A DNA stretch of 64,000 nt, from contig OZ246956.1 of assembly GCA_965232105.1 (NCBI GenBank), forward strand, positions 3,100,001 through 3,164,000. Direction: 5' to 3'. Position 1 is the first letter of the stretch. Each line of letters starts with the position of its first letter. Origin of the DNA: Multivorans sp965232105 (lineage in GTDB: Bacteria; Acidobacteriota; Thermoanaerobaculia; Multivoradales; Multivoraceae). Below the pieces are notes generated by a model. That model saw nothing but the letters and a program-made list of their open reading frames with translations. It ran no database searches and was not told the origin of the DNA. Both the position numbers and the translations under genes were made by a program. Shown here in pieces: positions 23,453-32,094 of this stretch.

Positions 23453-25045
23453 TCAGCCGATCGTGAAACGGACCTGACCGGCGACGCCGAGCCTGTACTC
23501 CGCGAAGTCACTGCTCAGCGTGACCTGCGGACGCTCGGCGGTGACCTCCAGGTTCACCCGGTGGGGCGAGCCCTTGCGCATCGAGTGGCGGACGCCGAGC
23601 CGAAGGTGTTCCTGCCCGGTTGCCGACTTGGCCATGGCCTGCGCGAAGGGCGTCACCAACGATGCGCCGATTCCTACTCCCCATGCGACCTCGGCCCGAG
23701 TCTGCGACGCTCCGGGATCCATCCGGGCGGAGGCGGTGGCGAGCGCATCGGGAGACATTCCGATCCACCGGGGAGCGTCGGAGCGCCACAGGGCGTTCGC
23801 ACGCGCCGCCGCGCCGCCAAACTGCTGGGCGACCAGCAAAGACAGTCCCTCGCCGTCCCTTGTCGCTGGACGAAGCTCGATCGTGGCGCCCACGCTCTCT
23901 TCCTCGTAGCGGGCCAGGCCCTGGGTGACCAGAGTCCTGCCGGTGGCCTGGACCCGTAGCCGACCGTCGGGGGAGATCAGTTCCAGGCCGCCGGCGAGTT
24001 CCGTCCCGGTTCCGCTCGTCGAGGAGCCGCCGTCATAGCGTTGGGCGATCTGGGTGAAGGGACGGAAGACCACCGCGCCGACCTTGCGGGTCAGGGAGCC
24101 CTCGAGACCGATGCGTCCCCTGCTCGCGTCGCCGCCGAGACTGGCGTCCCCGGTAGATCGGCCGAGGTGTTCGCCGCCTTCGATGACGGCGGAGCCGATG
24201 TCGCCGCGCAGGGCGAACTCGAGTGAGCCGGCTTTCGCCACCTGCTGGCGGAAGCCGGCCAGGCCAAGCCGCATCCGTGCATCCGAGGACGGAGGCGCTC
24301 CCGCCGTCGTGTCCGTGCCTCGAACGAGGTCGCCCTGGCCCATGGCCCCCACCGCCCAGAGTTCTGTCCGGCACGACTTCCGGGACGGCCCGCGGCAACC
24401 CGATGCATAGCGGGCGTAAGGGTAGACGCCGCCCAGGTCGAGACGCACGGCGCCGCTGCCCGCGTTCGCGAGCCGATAGCGCCCGGTGGCGTCGAACCAG
24501 GACACGGCGGTCCCGAACATGAGACGGCCGGCTGTGTAGTCCACGCCGACGAAGGGCAGTTCAGGCGCGACCGTGTACGCGTTCCCGCCGGTTCGTCCGC
24601 GGACGGATCGACGAACCCCCGCCCCCCAGAGCGCCAGCTTTCCGGTTGGGCGTTCGTCGTCGAGCGGCTCCACCTTGCGGACGAACTCGAAACTGTCCGT
24701 CGCGAAGTTGAAGTCCATGTCGGGTGTTCCGCACACCTCGTGACCCGCTGCGCGGCCTCTCTCCAGATCCATGCGCTCTACGTCGATGCGGTTCCGGCGC
24801 GTGGCTTCGCAGCGGTCGAGCGACTTCATCTTCACGCGGTTTCGGTCCGGCCTCGCCTTGAACCGTCGTACGACCGTGTCCGTCGCGCCAAGCAGCATCC
24901 CGCGCGCGAAACCGCCGAGGACCGCTTCCTCTACTTGCTGCTCCGTTCCGCTGTTTCCCGGGAAGTCGGCTGGCCCTGACGCACGGGCCGATCCGAAAGG
25001 AAGGGCGACCAGGGCCAGAGCACAGCAGCAGGAGGATCGGTGCAA
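23453..25045 (-). CDS. Autotransporter-like outer-membrane beta-barrel protein with a very short passenger
   Basis: 530 residues from a TTG start at 25045 preceded by AAAGGA. The signal peptide runs to about residue 23 (ALALVALPFGSARASG). A short Arg-rich passenger or linker (about 30-135) contains three Cys. From about 135 alternating strands typical of the autotransporter beta-domain appear (LALWGAGVRRSVRG, PFVGVDYTAGRLMFGTAVSW, GLAGFRQQVAKAGSLEFALR, LRLGVRHSMRKG), ending EYRLGVAGQVRFTIG. A terminal aromatic is not present, which is slightly unusual. It may be a surface adhesin or a barrel remnant with lost passenger. It is next to the decayed island and could have arrived with it. Confidence 0.7.
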   Translation of the reverse strand: MHRSSCCCALALVALPFGSARASGPADFPGNSGTEQQVEEAVLGGFARGMLLGATDTVVRRFKARPDRNRVKMKSLDRCEATRRNRIDVERMDLERGRAAGHEVCGTPDMDFNFATDSFEFVRKVEPLDDERPTGKLALWGAGVRRSVRGRTGGNAYTVAPELPFVGVDYTAGRLMFGTAVSWFDATGRYRLANAGSGAVRLDLGGVYPYARYASGCRGPSRKSCRTELWAVGAMGQGDLVRGTDTTAGAPPSSDARMRLGLAGFRQQVAKAGSLEFALRGDIGSAVIEGGEHLGRSTGDASLGGDASRGRIGLEGSLTRKVGAVVFRPFTQIAQRYDGGSSTSGTGTELAGGLELISPDGRLRVQATGRTLVTQGLARYEEESVGATIELRPATRDGEGLSLLVAQQFGGAAARANALWRSDAPRWIGMSPDALATASARMDPGASQTRAEVAWGVGIGASLVTPFAQAMAKSATGQEHLRLGVRHSMRKGSPHRVNLEVTAERPQVTLSSDFAEYRLGVAGQVRFTIG

Positions 25046-25140
25046 GCGTCAGGTCCTTTGCCCGGTGGTTCCCTTACGAGTGTTCGGTGTGACTCGGTCG
25101 ACTAGACGGATGCGAGCGTATCGTCAGCGTTCACAAGACT

Positions 25141-26115
25141 TTACCCCGACAGCGCCGCGAGCTTCTCGGTCAACAGCGGGACGACCTGCTTGTAGTCCTC
25201 GACGATGCCGAAGCTGCAGTGCTTGAAGATCGGCGCGTCGGCGTCCGTGTTGATCGCGGCGACGACCTTGCTGTCGCCCATGCCGAGGAGGTGCTGGCTG
25301 GCGCCGGAGATCGCGATCGCGATGTAGAGCTCGGGGGCGACCTTCTTGCCGGTCTGGCCGACCTGCCAGTTCGGGGGTACCCACCCGGCGTCGCAGGCGG
25401 CGCGTGAAGCGCCCTGCTCGGCGCCGATCGCGTCGGCGAGCTTCCCCAGTTCCTGGAAGGGCTCGGGACCGCCGAGTCCGCGGCCGCCGGAGACGATGAC
25501 CGGGGCGTCCTCGAGCCGCACGCCTTCCTGGGCGGCCACTTCACGGCCGACGATCCGGATGCGTGGCGGGTCGAGGTTCAGGTCGACCGATGTCACATCC
25601 CCTGATGACGGCCGTTCGGGGGCCGGTTCGAAGCCGCGCGCCCGCAGCCAGACGACCGCCGGGCTCTTCTTCAGCCGGTAGATCGAGATCGCCTTGCCGC
25701 CGTAGGCGGTGCGCTGGGCCAGCAGGTGGTCGCCGTCCATGCGGATTGCTGCCGCGTCGGCCATCGAGCTGCCGCCGAGTCGGTGGGCGAGCCGGGGCGC
25801 GATCTCCTGGCTGTAGGTGTCGTTGCTCAGCAGCACGGCGACGTAGTCCCCGCCTCCCGCGGCGTGGAGCTGCTCGGCTGCCTGCAGGGCCTGCTCGGGC
25901 TGGACGTCCCGCAGCTCCTCGTTGGCGCCAAGCACGACGCGGTCGGCAACGGCCGCGATTGCGGCGACCGCTTCCTCGTCGGCCGGGCCGATGACCAGCA
26001 CGTGGACCTCGCCGCCAACGCTTGCGGCAAGGGCGCGTCCGGCGCCGACGGCGCCCTGCGCGGCGCGGTCGTAGCCGAAACTTCCCAGAACACAGACTGC
26101 AACGTTCGCCATCAT
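25141..26115 (-). CDS. etfA: Electron transfer flavoprotein alpha subunit
   Basis: 324 residues. The C-terminal FAD-binding signature is clear: VIVSGGRGLGGPEPFQELGK, WVPPNWQVGQTGKKVAPELY, IAISGASQHLLGMGDSKVVA, INTDADAPIFKHCSFGIVED. With EtfB it carries electrons from acyl-CoA dehydrogenases to a membrane quinone reductase. A second ATG three bases into the frame (26112) is better spaced from the AAGGAGAG sequence and may be the true start. It lies 40 bp after etfB. Confidence 0.97.
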   Translation of the reverse strand: MMANVAVCVLGSFGYDRAAQGAVGAGRALAASVGGEVHVLVIGPADEEAVAAIAAVADRVVLGANEELRDVQPEQALQAAEQLHAAGGGDYVAVLLSNDTYSQEIAPRLAHRLGGSSMADAAAIRMDGDHLLAQRTAYGGKAISIYRLKKSPAVVWLRARGFEPAPERPSSGDVTSVDLNLDPPRIRIVGREVAAQEGVRLEDAPVIVSGGRGLGGPEPFQELGKLADAIGAEQGASRAACDAGWVPPNWQVGQTGKKVAPELYIAIAISGASQHLLGMGDSKVVAAINTDADAPIFKHCSFGIVEDYKQVVPLLTEKLAALSG

Positions 26116-26155
26116 TCTCTCCTTCTGCGGTCTCTACCGGGGTTCCTGCTCCGCG

Positions 26156-26977
26156 TCAGCCGATCGAGGCCACGACTTCGTGGATCTTCCGCGCCAGTTG
26201 ATCGACCCGCTCGTCCAGCGTGTCGCCCTCGGCGAGTTCGCAATCGACTTCATCCGTCGGCACGAAGATCTCCTCGACTTCGAAGCTCGAGAAGCCGTTC
26301 CGGATCTCGTCGCCGTCCAGTCCGAGGTCGGCCAGGCTCACCTTCCGGAGCGGCTTGCGGTAGGACATCATCACGTCGCGCGTCTTCGGGATGCGCGGCA
26401 CGTTGTCCTCGTTGTTCGTGATCGTGACGACGAACGGGGGTTCGGCTTCCGCGACCTCGATACCGACATCGGTCTGGCGGCGGAGTGTGATGCCGCCGCT
26501 GCCGGGACTCAGGCTCTCGACGAAGCCGAGCGCGGGACGGCCGAGTTCCTCGGCCAGTACGCCGCCCGTCTGACCGGTGCCCCAGTCGCCCGATTCCCGG
26601 CCGACGAGCACAGCGTCGAACGGGCCGCCGTCCTGTTCGAGGCGCGAGATGGCGGCCGCCAGCACCTGCCCAACGGCCGCGGCGTCGGGATTCGTGGCGC
26701 CCTCGCGTTCCACGAGGCACGCTTCGTCGACTGTCATTGCCATCGCCTTGCGCAGGCAGTCCTCAGCCGAAGACTCTCCGTAGCACAGCGCGGTGACCTT
26801 GACGTCGCCGGCAGCCTCGCGGAACTGGAGCGCGGTCTCGATCGCGTTCTCACAGAAGATGTTCGTCACCAGATTCGCGCCGCCGCGTTTGGCCGCCTTG
26901 GCCGCCGGGTCGATCTCGAAGTCCCGGGCCGGAACGTCCGGGTCGAGGATCTGCTTCAGGCAGACAAGCACTCTCAT
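26156..26977 (-). CDS. etfB: Electron transfer flavoprotein beta subunit
   Basis: 273 residues. The EtfB N-terminus MRVLVCLKQILDPDVPARDF, ENAIETALQFRE, LVGRESGDWGTGQTGGVLAE and DNVPRIPKTRDVMMSYRKPL are all present, so the AMP- and subunit-binding regions are intact. Gene order tetR-etfB-etfA with gaps of 68 and 40 bp suggests one transcript. The membrane partner gene (27802-29871) lies just upstream on the same strand. Acyl-CoA substrates are inferred from the family and from the TetR context. Confidence 0.96.
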   Translation of the reverse strand: MRVLVCLKQILDPDVPARDFEIDPAAKAAKRGGANLVTNIFCENAIETALQFREAAGDVKVTALCYGESSAEDCLRKAMAMTVDEACLVEREGATNPDAAAVGQVLAAAISRLEQDGGPFDAVLVGRESGDWGTGQTGGVLAEELGRPALGFVESLSPGSGGITLRRQTDVGIEVAEAEPPFVVTITNNEDNVPRIPKTRDVMMSYRKPLRKVSLADLGLDGDEIRNGFSSFEVEEIFVPTDEVDCELAEGDTLDERVDQLARKIHEVVASIG

Positions 26978-27045
26978 TCTCGATTCTCCTTCGCTGTGGG
27001 CGAGGCCTTGTTGTCCTTCGCCACTTTCCTGTTGGGCCGCAGCCC

Positions 27046-27702
27046 TTACTCGTCGGGGTCCTCCGCCTGTTCGGCGTTCCGATTCAAGACGGCCGCAACC
27101 GCCATCCGCGTCACTTCCGCCACCACCTCATCCGCGTCGAGCCGCCCGTCCGCCCGGTACCAGCGCGAGATCCAGAGAATCATGCCGACGAGACTGAAGG
27201 CGCCAATCGTGGGGTCGAGGCCGAGGACCTTGCCCTCGTCGCGCAGGGCAGCGAGGGTGTCGGCGATGAACTCGACGTAGTCCCGCTGCCTGCCGATGAT
27301 GTCGGCACGGTCATCCGGCAGCAGCCCCTCGAGTTCGTTGACCAGGATGGTCAGCGCCGACGAGTCCTGGGTGATCAGGCGCGCGTGCCTGGAGACGATC
27401 GTCTCCAGGCGGATCTTTGGATCCTGCTGGCGCCGTGCCGGTTCGATGACCTGCGCGTCGAGCTGGTCCATCGCGAAGCTCATGATCGCGAACAGCAGGT
27501 CCTGCTTGCCCTTGATGTAGTAGTAGAGCCCGGCCTTGGTCAGTCCCACGGCGGCCGCGATGTCGTTGATCGAGGTGGCGTGGTACCCCTTGCGGTGGAA
27601 GATGCGCGCCGCGTTGCGGTAGATCTCGGCCCGGCGGTCCGGGTCGGTTTCGCCGGTCGCGGTGCGGCCGGTCGCGTGCATGGCGCTGTCCAGAGCTGTC
27701 AT
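27046..27702 (-). CDS. TetR family transcriptional regulator (fatty-acid type)
   Basis: 218 residues. The N-terminal helix-turn-helix is ARIFHRKGYHATSINDIAAA followed by VGLTKAGLYYYIKGKQDLLF, a typical TetR DNA-binding domain. The C-terminal domain resembles the TetR_C family found in fatty-acid degradation regulators. It is directly upstream of etfBA, and a near-perfect 18-bp palindrome lies 35-52 bp before its start, so it probably represses itself and etfBA until an acyl-CoA ligand binds. The ATG at 27702 is used; one at 27681 also exists. Confidence 0.93.
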   Translation of the reverse strand: MTALDSAMHATGRTATGETDPDRRAEIYRNAARIFHRKGYHATSINDIAAAVGLTKAGLYYYIKGKQDLLFAIMSFAMDQLDAQVIEPARRQQDPKIRLETIVSRHARLITQDSSALTILVNELEGLLPDDRADIIGRQRDYVEFIADTLAALRDEGKVLGLDPTIGAFSLVGMILWISRWYRADGRLDADEVVAEVTRMAVAAVLNRNAEQAEDPDE

Positions 27703-27736
27703 CGGATCGTGTACCGGAGGGGCTGCCGTCCAGTCT

Positions 27737-27754
27737 ACCGACCGCCCGGTAGGT
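27737..27754. promoter_or_regulatory. Predicted TetR operator
   Basis: ACCGACCG CC CGGTAGGT is an 18-bp inverted repeat with one mismatched pair. It matches the general ACCnACCG-NN-CGGTnGGT form of operators of TetR regulators of acyl-CoA metabolism. It is positioned 35 bp upstream of the tetR start and 48 bp downstream of the EMO-like gene stop, so it should control tetR-etfB-etfA. Confidence 0.7.
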
Positions 27755-27801
27755 TGGCAACGGGTCGGGAACGCGGTCCGATCGGCGCCCGTTCGCGCCC
27801 G

Positions 27802-29871
27802 CTACGGGGCCGGTTCGCCGGTCTCCTCCGTCTCGCCGACCGCGTCCCAGAGCAGTTCCGCGACGTCCTTGACCTTGACGTCACGGTCACCGCGCCGGGC
27901 GTTCACGCCGTCGTCGAGCATCGTGGCGCAGAACGGACAGCCCACCGCGACGACATCGGCGCCGGTGTCGACCGCTTCCTGGGCGCGCTCCTGGTTGACG
28001 CGCTGATCCGGCGGTTCGTCGACGAAGGCCATGCCGCCGCCGCCTCCGCAGCAGAAGCTCTCGTTGCGGCTGCGCTGCATCTCGACCTGCCGGGCGCCGC
28101 CGACCTGCGCCAGCAGGTTGCGGGGCGCGTCGTACTCGCCGTTGTGGCGGCCGAGGTAGCAGGGGTCGTGGAACGTGACCGTCTCGCCATTGCCTGCCTG
28201 CGCACCGGGGCCGTTCGCCGGCAGCTTCCCCGAGCCGACGAGCTGATCGAGGAACTGGGTGTGGTGGTACACCTCGTAGCTGCCGCCGAACTGCGGGTAC
28301 TCGTTCCTGAACGAGTTGAAGCAGTGCGGACAGGAGGTGACGACCTTGCGCACGCCGTAGCGATCCAGGGTCTCGACGTTGCCCTTGGCCAGCATCTCGA
28401 ACAGGAACTCGTTGCCGACGCGGCGGGCCGGGTCTCCGCTGCAGGATTCCTCGCGGCCGAGGATCGCGAACTTGACGCCGGCCTTCTTCAGGAGCTTCGC
28501 GGTGGCGCGGACGGTGTTCCGGTTGCGCTCGACGAGGGCGCCGCCGCAGCCGACCCACATCAGGACCTCCGCCTCGGCCGGGTCGTCCATGTCGGCCATC
28601 ACGTCGATGTCGAGCCCCTCGGTCCAGTCGACGCGGCTGAATTGAGTGCCCGCGAAGGGATGCTGGCGCGACTCGAGGGAGTTCATCATGTCCATCATGC
28701 CTTCCGGGAACTCTGCCTCTTCCATGACCAGGTAGCGGCGGGCGTCGACGATCTTGGGCAACTGCTCGATGTGGACCGGGCAGGCCTCCATGCAGGCGGC
28801 GCAGGTCGTGCAGGAGAACAGCGCCTCGGGCGATACGGCGGTCTTCCGGTCGATGATCGGCAGCAGTGCGGCGTCGCCGTTTCCGTTGCCGTTCGCCAGG
28901 ACGCTGTCGCCGCGCTCGTGCATCAGGGCCTGCAGGTCGAGGATGATGTCGCGCGGCGACAGGCTCTTGCCGACGGTGTTCGCCGGGCAGACATCGGTGC
29001 AGCGGCCGCACTCCGTGCAGGCGTCGAAGTCGAGGAGGTCCTTCCAGGTGAAGTCGCCGAGGTGATTGATGCCGAAGCGCTCCGCGGTCTCGAAGTCGAT
29101 CGCCTTGAGTGAGCCGCCGTAGCCGTCGAGGTTGGCGGTGAAGATGTTGAGCGGCGCCGTGAACACGTGCGACATCTTGCTGAAGGGCACCCAGGCGATG
29201 AAGCCGAAGGCGACCAGGAGATGGAACCACCAGATGACGACGTGACCCGTCTGCATCGCCGCGTCGCTCATCAACGGGTCCGAGGCGCGCGCGAACAGGT
29301 TGCCGACGGGCGACCAGGCGGCCCAGACGTCGTCGGTCACCGCGATGCGCCAGCCTTCGACGATGAAGCCGGTCAGGGCCATGACGAAGATGGAGACCAG
29401 GATCCAGCTCGCCTCGTCGGTGTAGACCAGCTTCGCCGGTTTCGCCACCCAGCGGCGCACCGCGGCCAGGGCGACGCCCACGAGCACGAACAGGCCGAAG
29501 ATGTCGACGATCAGGGACTGGAAGATCAGGTAGAAGTGCCCCTTCATGATGTGCAGGGGCGTGTCGTGGTGGATCGCCACGACGGTCGTCGCCAGGAACA
29601 GGACGATGAAGCCGGTGTAGACGAGGCTGTGGAAGAGGCCGGCGTAGCGGCTCTTGATCGTGCGGCCCTGTCCCACGGCGTTCCGGAGGAAGAGTTGGAA
29701 CCGCTCGCCGAGCCGGTCGAACCGGACGGCCGGCTGACCGGCGCGCCAACGGCGGATCTTGAGCCAGAAACCCCATGCCAAGACGGCCAGGGTGGGGACC
29801 ATCAGGACGTACACCAACCACGTGTACTGGATGTTCCAGAAGACCTCGCGCGTTGCCTGGGTTGGGTCCAT
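27802..29871 (-). CDS. Membrane ETF:quinone oxidoreductase, heme b/Fe-S/CCG-domain type (EMO/FadF-like)
   Basis: 689 residues. About five or six membrane spans (14-35, 85-105, 120-150, 155-180, 215-235) form a NarG-like cytochrome b region. Two 4Fe-4S motifs follow: CTECGRCTDVCPANTVGK and CTTCAACMEACPVHIEQL. Two CCG-type cluster domains complete it (VTSCPHCFNSFRNEYP; SFCCGGGGGMAFVDEP; VGCPFCATMLDDG). This architecture is that of the membrane oxidoreductase that passes electrons from EtfAB to menaquinone. The proximity of etfBA fits exactly. It replaces the classical flavoprotein ETF-QO, of which there is no sign in the window. Confidence 0.93.
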   Translation of the reverse strand: MDPTQATREVFWNIQYTWLVYVLMVPTLAVLAWGFWLKIRRWRAGQPAVRFDRLGERFQLFLRNAVGQGRTIKSRYAGLFHSLVYTGFIVLFLATTVVAIHHDTPLHIMKGHFYLIFQSLIVDIFGLFVLVGVALAAVRRWVAKPAKLVYTDEASWILVSIFVMALTGFIVEGWRIAVTDDVWAAWSPVGNLFARASDPLMSDAAMQTGHVVIWWFHLLVAFGFIAWVPFSKMSHVFTAPLNIFTANLDGYGGSLKAIDFETAERFGINHLGDFTWKDLLDFDACTECGRCTDVCPANTVGKSLSPRDIILDLQALMHERGDSVLANGNGNGDAALLPIIDRKTAVSPEALFSCTTCAACMEACPVHIEQLPKIVDARRYLVMEEAEFPEGMMDMMNSLESRQHPFAGTQFSRVDWTEGLDIDVMADMDDPAEAEVLMWVGCGGALVERNRNTVRATAKLLKKAGVKFAILGREESCSGDPARRVGNEFLFEMLAKGNVETLDRYGVRKVVTSCPHCFNSFRNEYPQFGGSYEVYHHTQFLDQLVGSGKLPANGPGAQAGNGETVTFHDPCYLGRHNGEYDAPRNLLAQVGGARQVEMQRSRNESFCCGGGGGMAFVDEPPDQRVNQERAQEAVDTGADVVAVGCPFCATMLDDGVNARRGDRDVKVKDVAELLWDAVGETEETGEPAP

Positions 29872-29973
29872 GGCTGGGACTGTACCGCCGAGTCGAAGTA
29901 TCCGGCAATTCCGGTCAGCGGCTCGGTCGTCTTAACTTCTTGCTCATGAATAACTTACAGCGTTCCACCTTGG

Positions 29974-29991
29974 CGCACCGGATCCGGTGCG
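29974..29991. promoter_or_regulatory. Perfect 18-bp palindrome upstream of the EMO-like gene
   Basis: CGCACCGGATCCGGTGCG reads identically on both strands and lies about 103 bp upstream of the EMO start, in a gap of 259 bp (29872-30130). The half-site differs from the TetR operator at 27737. It may be an operator or half of a structural element. Nothing else in this gap is assignable apart from the hairpin at 30060. Confidence 0.35.
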
Positions 29992-30059
29992 GAGCGGACG
30001 TAAATCGCTGAGAACAAGGAACTTACAAGGTCCGAACATGGTGCTTATCCGCAGGGTTT

Positions 30060-30076
30060 TCCGCAGATTCTGCGGA
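30060..30076. terminator. Small hairpin downstream of prpE
   Basis: TCCGCAG ATT CTGCGGA, a 7-bp stem with a 3-base loop, about 55 bp after the prpE stop. A third TCCGCAG lies at about 30048. On the prpE strand no T tract follows, so the terminator role is uncertain. Confidence 0.3.
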
Positions 30077-30130
30077 CTCCTGGCGTGGTTACACGGGGCA
30101 CCCACCCCGGTGCGCGGTCCCGCACGGGCC

Positions 30131-32044
30131 CTACGGCCTGGGTAGGCCCAACTCCGCCAGAGCCTGCTCGATTTCGTCGAGAATTGCGGCGTCGTCGATC
30201 GTGGCCGGCACGGTGTACGGTTCGCCGTCCGCGATCCGCCGCATCGTGCCTCGCAGGACCTTGCCGGAGCGGGTCTTGGGCAGCCGGTCGACCACCGCCG
30301 CGATCTTGAACGAGGCGACCGGCCCAAGCTGGTCACGCACCGTCTGGACGAGTTCCGGCACGATCTCGGCCTCGGTGCGGCCGGAACCAGCGTAGAGGAC
30401 GGCGAGCCCCAGAGGCACCTGCCCCTTGAGGGAGTCGGCGATCCCGATCACGGCGCACTCGGCGACATCCGGGTGGGACGCGAGGATCTCCTCCATGCCG
30501 CCCGTGGACAGGCGGTGCCCGGCGACGTTGATCAGGTCGTCCGTGCGGCTCATGATGTAGAGGTAGCCGTCCTCGTCGACGAACCCGGCGTCGCCCGTCT
30601 GGTAGTAGCCGTCGAACTCCGAGAGATAGGAGTCGATGTAGCCGGCGTCGTTCTTCCACAGGGTCGGCAGGCAGCCGGGCGGCAGGGGAAGACGCAGCGC
30701 GATGGCGCCGGTTTCGCCGGGCGGCAGTTCGCGGCTGCCGCCGGCGGAGCCGCCCTCGTGTTCGAGAATTCGCACGTCGTAGCCGGGGACGACCTTGGTG
30801 GGGGAGCCGTGCTTGACCGGCAGCGCTCCGAGGCCGACGCAGTTGGCGACGATCGGCCAGCCCGTTTCCGTTTGCCACCAGTGATCGATGACCGGTACGC
30901 CGAGCTTCTCTTCGGCCCATCGGACCGTGTCCGGATCGGCCCGCTCGCCGGCCAGGAAGAGGGTTCGCAGCGAGCTCAGATCGAACTGGCGGATCAGGTC
31001 GCCGCGGGGATCCTCACGCTTGATCGCGCGGAATGCGGTCGGCGCGGTGAAGAGCGCGGAGACACCGTGGTCGGATATGACGCGCCAGAAGGCGCCGGCG
31101 TTCGGCGTCCCGACCGGTTTGCCCTCGTAGAGCACCGTCGTGCAGCGATGAATCAGGGGCGCGTAGACGATGTAGGAGTGGCCGACCACCCAGCCGATGT
31201 CCGATGCGGCCCAGTAGACCTCGCCGGGCGCTATGCCGTAGACGTTCTTCATGCTCCAGTCGAGGGCCACGAGGTGCCCTCCGTTGTCGCGCACGACGCC
31301 CTTGGGGATACCTGTCGTGCCGGACGTGTACAGGATGTACAGGGGGTCGGTGGCCTGAACCGGGACGCAGTCGGCGGGTTTGGCGGCGGCCATCGCCTCG
31401 TGCCAGTCGTGGTCGCCGGGGCCGAGGGTGGCGCCGTGTTGGGGCCGCTGAAGCAGCACGGTGGCGTCCGGCTTGTGGGTCGACAGGGCGATCGCTTCGT
31501 CGAGCAGCGGCTTGTACTCGACGACTCGGGCGGTCTCGATGCCACATGAGGCCGCCAGGACGACCCGGGGCAACGCATCGTCGATCCGGGTCGCGAGTTC
31601 TTTGGCCGCGAAACCGCCGAACACGACCGAGTGGACGGCGCCGATTCGAGCGCAGGCCAGCATGGCGACCGCGGCCTCCGGGATCATCGGCATGTAGATC
31701 AGCACCCGGTCGCCCTTCCGCACGCCGAGACTCCTGAGGACGCCGGCCAGCCGGGCCGTATGGTCCTGCAGATCGGCGTAGGTCAGTGTCGCCGTCGTAC
31801 CGGTGACCGGACTGTCGTAGATCAGCGCCGGCTGCTGCCCGCGACCAGCCTCGACGTGGCGGTCGACCGCGTTGTAGCAGGTGTTCACCTGCGCTCCGGC
31901 GAACCAGCGATGGAAGGGCGGGTTCGAGTCGTCGAGCACGCTGTCCCAGCGCCGGTTCCAGAAGATTGCCTCCGCGGCCTCGGCCCAGAACCCCTCCGGG
32001 TCGTTCCGGGCCCGGTGCAGGGCCTGTTCGTAGCTGTCGCTCAC
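30131..32044 (-). CDS. prpE: Propionyl-CoA (acyl-CoA) synthetase, AMP-forming
   Basis: 637 residues from the GTG at 32044 (VSDSYEQALHRARNDPEGFW); the frame is open further upstream, but that stretch is antisense to the next gene. Core motifs: LYILYTSGTTGIPKGVVRDN (P-loop, in the form typical of PrpE), DHWWQTETGWPI, GYYQTGDAGFVDEDGYLYIM, and the acylatable Lys in LPKTRSGKVLRGTMRRI. It activates propionate or acetate to the CoA thioester. The location next to the ETF block suggests short-chain or odd-chain acid use. Acetyl-CoA synthetase activity cannot be excluded. Confidence 0.92.
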   Translation of the reverse strand: MSDSYEQALHRARNDPEGFWAEAAEAIFWNRRWDSVLDDSNPPFHRWFAGAQVNTCYNAVDRHVEAGRGQQPALIYDSPVTGTTATLTYADLQDHTARLAGVLRSLGVRKGDRVLIYMPMIPEAAVAMLACARIGAVHSVVFGGFAAKELATRIDDALPRVVLAASCGIETARVVEYKPLLDEAIALSTHKPDATVLLQRPQHGATLGPGDHDWHEAMAAAKPADCVPVQATDPLYILYTSGTTGIPKGVVRDNGGHLVALDWSMKNVYGIAPGEVYWAASDIGWVVGHSYIVYAPLIHRCTTVLYEGKPVGTPNAGAFWRVISDHGVSALFTAPTAFRAIKREDPRGDLIRQFDLSSLRTLFLAGERADPDTVRWAEEKLGVPVIDHWWQTETGWPIVANCVGLGALPVKHGSPTKVVPGYDVRILEHEGGSAGGSRELPPGETGAIALRLPLPPGCLPTLWKNDAGYIDSYLSEFDGYYQTGDAGFVDEDGYLYIMSRTDDLINVAGHRLSTGGMEEILASHPDVAECAVIGIADSLKGQVPLGLAVLYAGSGRTEAEIVPELVQTVRDQLGPVASFKIAAVVDRLPKTRSGKVLRGTMRRIADGEPYTVPATIDDAAILDEIEQALAELGLPRP

Positions 32045-32094
32045 GGCCCGCGATGATAGCCGCGTGTTCCCCAGGCGTGGCCCGGCGCCTCGCT

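Noticed and set aside
29974..29991. Insertion-sequence end or attachment site at the palindrome
   Set aside because: It has no flanking direct repeat, no partner and no transposase nearby; a plain operator-like palindrome is enough.
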